5,332 bases of DNA, taken from NCBI GenBank assembly GCA_002422955.1, contig DITY01000290.1:1-5332 (forward strand), in the 5' to 3' direction. Position numbers and translations under genes: made by a program. Below the pieces are notes generated by a model that was given only the letters and a program-made list of their open reading frames with translations, did no database searches and was not told the DNA's origin. Every line of letters starts with the position of its first letter. The first letter of the stretch is position 1. Shown piece after piece: positions 1 to 5,332 of the stretch. The DNA comes from Planctomycetaceae bacterium UBA6172. GTDB lineage: Bacteria; Planctomycetota; Planctomycetia; Pirellulales; Pirellulaceae.

Positions 1-554
1 TCCGTTTTCGAGGTTGGCGTCAGTACCACCGGCCGGCCTCGAAACAGGTCCTCCCGAGCATGCTCCGCTCCGGTCCTTTCCCCCCCCGCGATCGGGTGGG
101 CACCGACATACTTGCCACGGGCGAGCCTATCCGCCTCGACAGCCTTAACGATTTCGGCCTTGGTACTTCCCAGGTCGGTCACCATGGCGTCGGGTCGACT
201 CACTTCCGCGGCGACAATCGCCAACTCGGCGATGCGGTCGACCGGGGTCGCCACCACAACCAGATCCGCATCCCGGCACGCCGATCGGGCGTCATCGGTC
301 GCCTCGTCAACGGCGCCTCGGAGCAATGCCGCGTCGCGCGAGGAGCGGGTTCGTGAAAAGCCGATCACTCGGGATGCCGGATAATTTCGACGGATTGCTA
401 GACCGAACGACCCGCCCAACAGTCCGACGCCCAAAATCGCGACTCGATTAGGGGTGCCGCCGGGACTCCTTTCGGTGATCGCCTGTAGGCCTTGATCAGG
501 AGCAGGACACGATTGCTCGCCGGTCGTTTCGATTCGGGGCTCGGATCGACTCAT
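1..554 (-). CDS. tyrA: Prephenate/arogenate dehydrogenase, N-terminal part (gene runs off the left edge)
   Basis: The minus strand from the ATG at 554 reads open for 184 codons to the window edge. This family oxidatively decarboxylates prephenate (or arogenate) to the direct precursor of tyrosine in the cytoplasm. After a variable leader of about 37 residues comes a Rossmann nucleotide-binding start, VAILGVGLLGGSFGLAIR (residues 38-55, GxGxxG at 42-47). VVVATPVDRI (99-108) and TDLGSTKAEI (126-135) follow, then the family signature GAHPIAGGERTG (151-162) with the conserved His153, and DLFRGRPVVLTPT. The C-terminal helical dimerisation domain lies outside the window. The start is fixed by its ATGA overlap with the ribBA stop, and there is no good alternative in-frame start before the Rossmann motif. 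The end of strand beta-2 reads GFSRTR rather than ending in an acidic residue, which hints at NADP use. Substrate (prephenate or arogenate) cannot be decided from this fragment. Family assignment is firm. Confidence 0.93.
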   Translation of the reverse strand, partial: MSRSEPRIETTGEQSCPAPDQGLQAITERSPGGTPNRVAILGVGLLGGSFGLAIRRNYPASRVIGFSRTRSSRDAALLRGAVDEATDDARSACRDADLVVVATPVDRIAELAIVAAEVSRPDAMVTDLGSTKAEIVKAVEADRLARGKYVGAHPIAGGERTGAEHAREDLFRGRPVVLTPTSKT

Positions 555-1762
555 GGTTCGGGAAGCTGATGCCCCATCTTGGTCCGTTTGGTTTCCAAAT
601 AGCGGACATTGTGTACGTTTACGGGCGGCAAGATCGGGACCTGGTCGACTACCTTCAAATCGAAACCACGAAGGTTGAACGCTTCGGTTTTCTTCGGATT
701 ATTGGTCAACAGCCGGACTTCACTCAGCCCCAAATCCTTCAGAATTTGCAGGCCAACCCCGTAATCTCGCATGTCCGCCTTGAACCCCAAAGCGTGATTG
801 GCTTCGACCGTGTCCATACCATTATCTTGCAGGGCATACGCCCGGACCTTTTGGGCAAGCCCGATTCCCCGACCTTCTTGGGGCAGATAGATCAACGCTC
901 CGCGTCCCTCGTCACTGATCCGTTTCAAGGCCAACTGCAACTGATCGCCACAATCACAGCGGAGAGACGCGATCAAATCGCCTGTAAAACAACTGCTGTG
1001 CATCCGCACTAGCGGCGCTGGGCCGGGGGCCAGCAGATCGCCCATGACCAACGCGATCGGTTCTTGGTCCTCGAAACGGACCGAATAGACGCGGATCGTG
1101 AACTCCCCGTACCGCGTCGGCAATTCGGCGGATGCGGCGCGACTCACCAACTTTTCACTGACCCGGCGATGAGCGATGAGTTGTTCGATGCTGATGATCT
1201 TGAGTTGATTTCGGCTAGCAATCTCGAGCAATTCGTCTCGAGTCGCCCGATCGCCGTCGGACGCCAGGATCTCGCAAAGCGCCCCCGCAGGCTGCAGCCC
1301 CGCCATTTTGGCTAGATCCGCCGCGGCTTCCGTGTGACCTGCACGACGCAAAACCCCACCCTCTTTGGCCAACAGGGGATAGACATGTCCGGGCCGGACA
1401 AAATCGTCCGCTTGGCTATCCGGCATGGCCAGGCGTCGAATCGTCTCACTGCGCTCGGCGGCGGTGATTCCCGTTCTCGCCGAGCGGATATCGACCGGGG
1501 TCAGGAAGGCGGTTTTCAGCGGGGCGTCGTTTTGCATCACGATCGGAGCCAGGTCCAACCGGTGACAGGCGTCTGGAAAGATCGAAACGCACAACTGTCC
1601 TCGGCCACCGAGCATGAAATTGATCGTCTCCGGCGTGACCTTCTCCGCAGCACAAATGAAGTCACCCTCGTTCTCGCGATCCTCCGCGTCGACCACGATG
1701 ACAACCTCCCCTCGGGCGATCGCATCCACCGCTTCAGGAACCGTATTGAACTGACTCGACAT
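551..1762 (-). CDS. ribBA: Bifunctional 3,4-dihydroxy-2-butanone-4-phosphate synthase / GTP cyclohydrolase II (RibBA)
   Basis: This 403-residue cytoplasmic enzyme supplies both entry reactions of riboflavin synthesis: ribulose-5-phosphate to dihydroxybutanone phosphate, and GTP to the diaminopyrimidine precursor. The N-terminal synthase domain (about 1-200) shows DAEDRENEGD (25-34), a conserved Cys58 in GRGQLC, RPGHVYPL (123-130), RRAGHTEA (139-146) and CEI with Glu164. The C-terminal cyclohydrolase II domain (about 210-403) shows the zinc cysteines Cys258, Cys269 and Cys271 (HSSCFTGD, LRCDCGDQL), PQEGRGIGL (294-302), Tyr309 and Arg332 at the positions of the E. coli catalytic residues, DTVEANHALGF, and LLTNNPKK (351-358). 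Length is normal for the fusion. The start is the ATG at 1762, preceded by GGAAAGG three bases upstream. The stop overlaps the tyrA start as ATGA, so the two are probably co-translated. One oddity is ARTGITA (95-101), where the family usually has TTGISA. Function is well supported for both halves. Confidence 0.97.
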   Translation of the reverse strand: MSSQFNTVPEAVDAIARGEVVIVVDAEDRENEGDFICAAEKVTPETINFMLGGRGQLCVSIFPDACHRLDLAPIVMQNDAPLKTAFLTPVDIRSARTGITAAERSETIRRLAMPDSQADDFVRPGHVYPLLAKEGGVLRRAGHTEAAADLAKMAGLQPAGALCEILASDGDRATRDELLEIASRNQLKIISIEQLIAHRRVSEKLVSRAASAELPTRYGEFTIRVYSVRFEDQEPIALVMGDLLAPGPAPLVRMHSSCFTGDLIASLRCDCGDQLQLALKRISDEGRGALIYLPQEGRGIGLAQKVRAYALQDNGMDTVEANHALGFKADMRDYGVGLQILKDLGLSEVRLLTNNPKKTEAFNLRGFDLKVVDQVPILPPVNVHNVRYLETKRTKMGHQLPEP

Positions 1763-1945
1763 GCACCTTTCCGGTAAAATCGATGGTTATGGTCCGGGTC
1801 GCCTCGGTCGCCCCCCGCCGGAGCGATTGTTACCGCGGCCTCGCAATCCGAGACCAGCTTGGCACTGCAGGATACTATAGGGCGTTGGGAGGCAATCCGG
1901 CAGCGGATGGCTTCGGCCGAGATTCCGCCTCGCAAGTTTGAAAAG
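1763..1945. promoter_or_regulatory. Divergent intergenic region between ribBA and the esterase gene
   Basis: The two flanking genes point away from each other, so promoters for both should lie here; this is inferred from gene orientation. On the minus strand, GGAAAGG (1772-1766) is a modest ribosome-binding site for ribBA with a short three-base spacer. A TATAGT hexamer on the minus strand (around 1878-1873) resembles a -10 box but has no matching -35 box at 16-18 bp. GGGAGG at 1887-1892 on the plus strand lies 14 bp before an alternative ATG of the esterase at 1907, a long spacing. No FMN riboswitch pattern was recognised. If the esterase actually starts at 1859 or 1907, the region is correspondingly shorter. 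Confidence 0.4.
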
Positions 1946-2950
1946 ATGATCGACCAATCCAATTTGACACAGCCGGGCCGGCTCAATGTTTATTCTGACG
2001 GCCCAGCCTACCCAGTCGTCGCATTCCGACCTGGGCGTTCGATCAGAGCCCTGACGTGGGTGTTGGCATCGACGGTGACCGCTTGCCTGTTCCTTGCCGA
2101 TTCAGCCCTGGCCGTCGACTCGACCACCGCATTCGAGGTGAAAATCGAGACCGGCGTGGTTTTTAACCCTCCCGAAGCGGTTGAACTTCACTGCGATATC
2201 TATTCGCCAGTCGTCCGGAAGTCATCCGAGACGGGGAGTCCCGTGATTTTGCTAATTCATGGTGGCGCCTGGTCCAGCGGTTCAAGGAAGGCCCTCGGTG
2301 GCTACGCCCTCCGGCTCGCCCGCAATGGCTTTGTGGCGGTCTCGATCGACTATCGACTCGCACCACGATGGAAGTTCCCAGCCCAAGTCGATGATGTCCG
2401 TACCGCAATTCGGTGGGTGTCCGACCACAGCGAGTCCTTGGGGATCGATCCCCAGCGGATCGGCATATTCGGTTACAGCGCCGGTGGTCACTTGGCCTGC
2501 TTGATCGGAACTCTGGTCGATGAATCCATCGAAACACAAGCCGCAACCAGCCTGTGGCCCGTCGACGACCTGCGACTGCACAATTCGCTCAAACCAGCCG
2601 CAATCTGTGCCGGAGGGCCTCCTTGTGACCTGCTGGGGCTCCAGGGAGGCCTGGCTTTTTTTCTAGGCGGCAGCCCACAACAGATCCCCGAGGTGTACGT
2701 CGCGGCGTCACCCCTGACCCACGCCTCGGCCGGCGACGTCCCGACACTGTTCATTCATGGACTCGAAGATTCAATCGTTCCTGCTCAGTGCAGCCGATCG
2801 CTTTATCAAGCCCAGCGAGACGTGGGTGTCGCCAGCGAGTTTCTGGCGTTTGAGGCACAAGGTCACCTCCTGACGTTCTTAGATCCTCGGACGGCCGATT
2901 CGATGGTCGATTTTTTTCGTAGGAAACTCAGCCACCCCGCTGTGCCCTGA
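1946..2950 (+). CDS. Exported alpha/beta-hydrolase (carboxylesterase/lipase family)
   Basis: Counting from the ATG at 1946 the product has 334 residues. An n-region with arginines is followed by a hydrophobic segment, ALTWVLASTVTACLFLADSALA (residues 35-56, in two parts: ALTWVLASTVTA and CLFLADSALA). It fits a signal peptide cleaved after ALA at 56, or a lipoprotein signal cut before Cys47 (VTAC). The mature part is an alpha/beta-hydrolase: oxyanion-hole motif HGGAW (105-109), SIDYRLAP (133-140), nucleophile elbow GYSAGG with Ser178, Asp275 in HGLEDSIVP and His307 in AQGHLL. This layout matches esterases of the hormone-sensitive-lipase/acetylesterase type (Abhydrolase_3 or BD-FAE), which hydrolyse small acyl or carbohydrate esters; the substrate is unknown. 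The start is uncertain: TTG 1859 (363 residues), ATG 1907 and TTG 1964 are in frame, and none has a strong Shine-Dalgarno sequence. I chose 1946 because it keeps the signal while avoiding a very long leader. Confidence 0.88.
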   Translation: MIDQSNLTQPGRLNVYSDGPAYPVVAFRPGRSIRALTWVLASTVTACLFLADSALAVDSTTAFEVKIETGVVFNPPEAVELHCDIYSPVVRKSSETGSPVILLIHGGAWSSGSRKALGGYALRLARNGFVAVSIDYRLAPRWKFPAQVDDVRTAIRWVSDHSESLGIDPQRIGIFGYSAGGHLACLIGTLVDESIETQAATSLWPVDDLRLHNSLKPAAICAGGPPCDLLGLQGGLAFFLGGSPQQIPEVYVAASPLTHASAGDVPTLFIHGLEDSIVPAQCSRSLYQAQRDVGVASEFLAFEAQGHLLTFLDPRTADSMVDFFRRKLSHPAVP

Positions 2951-3004
2951 GAAACCCTCAGCTATCCCGTTCTCGGTCAGGCCGCATTGTCATTTCCCCT
3001 TCGC

Positions 3005-3022
3005 TCAGCCGGTATCAGCCGG
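3005..3022 (+). repeat. Tandem 8-bp direct repeat upstream of the VWA gene
   Basis: TCAGCCGG occurs at 3005-3012 and again at 3015-3022, separated by TA, giving a 10-bp period, about one helical turn. Looser relatives occur earlier in the same 95-bp gap (TCAGCTAT at 2958 and TCAGGCCG at 2977). The repeat ends 23 bp before the ATG of the VWA gene. It could be a regulator binding site or chance; only the repeat itself is certain. Confidence 0.5.
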
Positions 3023-3045
3023 ACCCCCTCTCGGAACAATTTTCG

Positions 3046-4743
3046 ATGGCATCCCCCTACGGTGGCGTCATTCACGCTTACCAGAAGTACGATCCGAGCA
3101 GTTTTCCAAGCCCCACGCAGCCCCCCCCCGATCTGGTGAGTCCGGCATTCGAGCACGCGTTGGCGTATGGAGATTTTCGAGAGTTCACGGAGGAGGAACT
3201 GGCCCGGGCCATCCGCTTGGACCCCAGCCAGATCTCGGGCTTGGGTCCGACGCTCGACCAACTCCGCGAGACCTTGGAGCAACGCAAGCGCAAGATTTTG
3301 GAAACTTACGAGACCTCGAGCGTCGAGAAGCGGGCGAGAAAAGCCTTGGCCAAAGCCGCGAAAGGGCTGTCGGTCCCCCCGCAACTGCGAGACCGCTTCG
3401 AACGAGCCGTTCGCGAAGAACAGCCGTATGAAATCGAGCGATTGTGGTATCGCGCTGACAACGACCAGGGGCCCTTCGCGGTCGGTCTATTGCAGGTCAA
3501 CGAACGGATGGTGGAAAAGCACCAGATCCAGGAACTGATCACCAAGTACAGTTTCACGGGACGGACTGCGATGACCGTGCCCGAGGCGTTGGCGGTCAAG
3601 GAGGAGCTGGAGAAAATCGACGAACTCCTTCGCCAACTGGAGGAGGCCTCCAAAAATGCCCAATTAGCGATCGTCGACATGGATATGCTCAGCGAGTTCG
3701 CCCAACCGGGTGACCTGGAAAAGCTGGAAGAAATGCGGCAACAGGTCGAAAACCTGCTTCGAGAACAGGCAGAGCGGCAGGGACTGGAAAGCGACCAGCG
3801 CGGCGGCTTTCGTCTCACCCCCCAGGCCTACAAAATTTTCCAAGGTCGCTTGCTGGGCCGGATCTTTGGTGAATTACAGGCCTCACGGAGCGGCCGACAC
3901 CCGAGCGAAGTAGCCGGTGAAGGGGCGGTCGAACTGCAGCAGACCAAACCTTACGAATTCGGCGATAGCGTTGCCAATCTGGACCTGACCCAGTCTGTCA
4001 TCAACGCGATGCTGCGACAGGCAGATGATCAGCCGATACGTCTCAGCAGTCGTGATTTGGTGGTTCACAAAACTCGTAATCACCCCAAATGCGCAACATG
4101 CGTGATCATGGACATGAGCGGATCGATGCGTCATTCCGGCCAATACATTCATGTCAAACGAATGGCCTTGGCGCTGCAGGGATTGATCAACACCGAGTAT
4201 CCCGGTGATTTCCTGAAGTTCATCGAGATGTACACGTTCGCCAAATTACGGGCCCCCGGCGAGATCGTTCAGATGATGCCCAAGCCGGTCACCATCCATG
4301 ACCCCTGGGTGCAACTCAAAGCCGACATGAGCCGCGACGACATCAGCGAATCGTTGGTTCACCCGCACTTCACCAACATCCAGCACTCGCTTCGCCTGGC
4401 CCGTCAACACCTCGCCAGTACCGACACCCCCAATCGCCAAATCGTCCTGATCACCGACGGTCTGCCGACCGCGCATTTCGAAGACAATTGGCTCTTCATG
4501 CTGTATCCGCCGCATCCCAGGACGGAAGAAGCGACGATGCGCGAAGGGGCCCTCTGCATGCGGGAAGGGATCACCATCAATCTGTTCCTGATCCCCAGTT
4601 GGTCTCAAAGCGAGGAAGATATCCGCTTCGCCTACCGCTTGGCCGAAAGCACCCGGGGCAGGGTGTTCTTTACGAGCGGCAAGGATCTCGACCGGTTCGT
4701 CCTCTGGGATTACGTGAAAAATCGCCGTGATATCATTAGCTAA
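3046..4743 (+). CDS. Von Willebrand factor A domain protein, COG4867-like, function unknown
   Basis: This 565-residue protein has no signal peptide or membrane segment and is probably cytoplasmic. The N-terminal 250 residues are charged and mostly helical, with likely coiled-coil stretches near 65-105, 180-205 and 222-246. A linking region follows (GGFRLTPQAYKIF at 253-265, KPYEFGD at 301-307, SVINAMLRQ at 317-325). The C-terminal VWA domain (about 345-565) has a complete metal-ion-dependent adhesion site: DMSGS with Asp356, Ser358 and Ser360, Thr443 in FTNIQHSL, and Asp471 in LITDG. It continues with LPTAHFED, YPPHPRT (487-493) and an RGRVFF strand. The LTP, FGD, TDGxPTAH and YPPHPRT pattern matches what I recall of the actinobacterial COG4867 family (Rv0959-like), found beside a magnesium-chelatase-like AAA+ ATPase. 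By analogy with MoxR/ChlI-VWA pairs it may act as an adaptor for such an ATPase; that is inference. The ATG at 3046 lacks a clear Shine-Dalgarno sequence. A C9 run at 3121-3129 encodes three prolines. Confidence 0.9.
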   Translation: MASPYGGVIHAYQKYDPSSFPSPTQPPPDLVSPAFEHALAYGDFREFTEEELARAIRLDPSQISGLGPTLDQLRETLEQRKRKILETYETSSVEKRARKALAKAAKGLSVPPQLRDRFERAVREEQPYEIERLWYRADNDQGPFAVGLLQVNERMVEKHQIQELITKYSFTGRTAMTVPEALAVKEELEKIDELLRQLEEASKNAQLAIVDMDMLSEFAQPGDLEKLEEMRQQVENLLREQAERQGLESDQRGGFRLTPQAYKIFQGRLLGRIFGELQASRSGRHPSEVAGEGAVELQQTKPYEFGDSVANLDLTQSVINAMLRQADDQPIRLSSRDLVVHKTRNHPKCATCVIMDMSGSMRHSGQYIHVKRMALALQGLINTEYPGDFLKFIEMYTFAKLRAPGEIVQMMPKPVTIHDPWVQLKADMSRDDISESLVHPHFTNIQHSLRLARQHLASTDTPNRQIVLITDGLPTAHFEDNWLFMLYPPHPRTEEATMREGALCMREGITINLFLIPSWSQSEEDIRFAYRLAESTRGRVFFTSGKDLDRFVLWDYVKNRRDIIS

Positions 4744-4853
4744 AACGGCGTGCGAGCGGTTGCGACTACCCGTACCGGCCCACCTATGCTAACGTTCGAC
4801 CCTTGTCGAGACCGCCGTGATGTCCTTCACCCTGGTCGCACCTCCCCCGAATT

Positions 4854-5332
4854 GTGGACACGCCGAAGTTGAATCGATCGCTGATTACGCCGCGAACACT
4901 TAAGGGTTTTCGCGATTATTTGCCGGAAGTAATGATCCCGCGCGAGCGATTGATGGAAACCGCTCGGAAGACTTTTCGCTCGTTCGGTTACGCCCCCATC
5001 GACACCCCCGCCCTGGAATATCTCGAGGTCTTGTCCGGCAAAGGCAGCGACGAAACCGACCGCCAATTGTATCACTTCACCGACAATGGGGGCCGCGAAG
5101 TCGGGATGCGATTCGACCTGACGGTCCCCCTGGCCCGCTTTGCCGCCCAGCACGTTAGCAATTTAAAGACCCCGTTCAAACGCTATCACATCGCGCCAGT
5201 TTGGCGCGGCGAAAACACCCAAGCAGGTCGCTATCGAGAGTTCGTGCAGTGCGACTTCGACACGGTCGGTACCGAGTCGGTCATGGCCGATATCGAAATG
5301 GTTGTGGTGATCGACGCGTTGATGACCGCGAT
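4854..5332 (+). CDS. hisS: Histidyl-tRNA synthetase, N-terminal part (gene runs off the right edge)
   Basis: The frame is open from 4821 to the window edge and encodes the start of a class II aminoacyl-tRNA synthetase that charges tRNA-His in the cytoplasm. It opens with the HisRS hallmark PRTLKGFRDYLP, followed by MIPRERLMETARKTF, PIDTPALEYLEVLSGKGSDE, YHFTDNGGREVGMRFDLTVPLARF and class II motif 2 (KRYHIAPVWRGENTQAGRYREFVQCDFD). The histidine-binding strand is of the RFDLTVPLAR type rather than the E. coli LRPEGTA type. The remainder (HisRS-specific LVRGLDYY-type motif, class II motif 3, anticodon-binding domain) lies beyond the edge. The start is not certain: GTG 4854 gives MDTPKLNRSLITPRTLKG and TTG 4869 gives MNRSLITPRTLKG. 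Neither has a clear Shine-Dalgarno sequence, and no ATG precedes the conserved motif. It follows the VWA gene on the same strand after 110 bp, enough for its own promoter. Confidence 0.95.
   Translation, partial: MDTPKLNRSLITPRTLKGFRDYLPEVMIPRERLMETARKTFRSFGYAPIDTPALEYLEVLSGKGSDETDRQLYHFTDNGGREVGMRFDLTVPLARFAAQHVSNLKTPFKRYHIAPVWRGENTQAGRYREFVQCDFDTVGTESVMADIEMVVVIDALMTA

Noticed and set aside
60..384. Plus-strand ORFs opposite tyrA (98 and 90 codons)
   Set aside because: They lie antisense to a clear TyrA reading frame with conserved motifs and encode no recognisable domain.
569..1777. Plus-strand ORFs of 147, 83 and 147 codons opposite ribBA
   Set aside because: They are antisense shadows of a strongly conserved enzyme; high-GC codon bias commonly leaves such frames open.
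1537..1986. Minus-strand 149-codon ORF spanning the ribBA start and the divergent intergenic region
   Set aside because: It is in a different frame from ribBA, overlaps its N-terminal coding region, is rich in Arg and Ser and has no recognisable motif.
1964..1996. Possible promoter with TTGACA at 1964 and TATTCT at 1991
   Set aside because: The -35 match is perfect but the spacer is 21 bp. Alternative hexamers at 17-18 bp are poor, and the site probably lies in coding sequence.
2947..2961. Hairpin CTGAG-AAACC-CTCAG at the esterase stop codon
   Set aside because: The stem is only 5 bp and no T-run follows, so it is not a convincing intrinsic terminator.
3078..3818. Minus-strand ORFs opposite the VWA gene, up to 170 codons
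   Set aside because: They are low-complexity Ser/Arg-rich shadows of the coiled-coil region.
4760..4790. Possible hisS promoter, TTGCGA (4760) and TATGCT (4785)
   Set aside because: Each box matches the sigma-70 consensus at only 4 of 6 positions and the spacer is 19 bp.
4796..4809. Hairpin TCGAC-CCTT-GTCGA between the VWA gene and hisS
   Set aside because: It is a short 5-bp stem without a following T-run; it may be chance.
4827..5153. Minus-strand 108-codon ORF opposite hisS
   Set aside because: It is antisense to conserved HisRS motifs and encodes no recognisable product.

Overview
The window is about 5.3 kb of gene-dense, moderately GC-rich bacterial chromosome. It carries five protein genes, the outer two cut by the window ends. 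The best guess for the source is a planctomycete (Pirellulales/Rhodopirellula-like). That rests on the gene types, weak or absent Shine-Dalgarno sequences, non-ATG starts, and a long-n-region secreted esterase beside housekeeping genes. It is inference from remembered family features, not a database match.

Left arm (minus strand, 1-1762): a bifunctional riboflavin-biosynthesis gene (ribBA, 3,4-dihydroxy-2-butanone-4-phosphate synthase fused to GTP cyclohydrolase II) is followed, with an ATGA stop/start overlap, by the first 184 codons of a prephenate/arogenate dehydrogenase gene (tyrA). The second gene has no stop inside the window, and its opposite strand carries spurious ORFs. The pair looks like a translationally coupled operon joining riboflavin and tyrosine synthesis.

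Middle (1763-1945): a divergent intergenic region of about 180 bp. It probably holds the promoters for the ribBA operon and, on the other strand, an exported alpha/beta-hydrolase (esterase/lipase family with a complete Ser-Asp-His triad). No FMN riboswitch could be recognised in front of ribBA.

Right arm (plus strand, 1946-5332): the esterase gene; a 95-bp gap containing a tandem 8-bp repeat with 10-bp periodicity; a 565-residue protein with a helical/coiled-coil N-terminal half and a C-terminal von Willebrand factor A domain with an intact metal site; a 110-bp gap; and the first 159 or so codons of histidyl-tRNA synthetase (hisS). The VWA protein resembles the poorly characterised COG4867-type family, whose actinobacterial members sit beside a magnesium-chelatase-like AAA+ ATPase. 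No such ATPase gene lies in this window.

No tRNA, rRNA, insertion sequence, CRISPR array, attachment site or convincing intrinsic terminator was seen. Most of the window is ordinary housekeeping sequence. The least understood component is the VWA protein.
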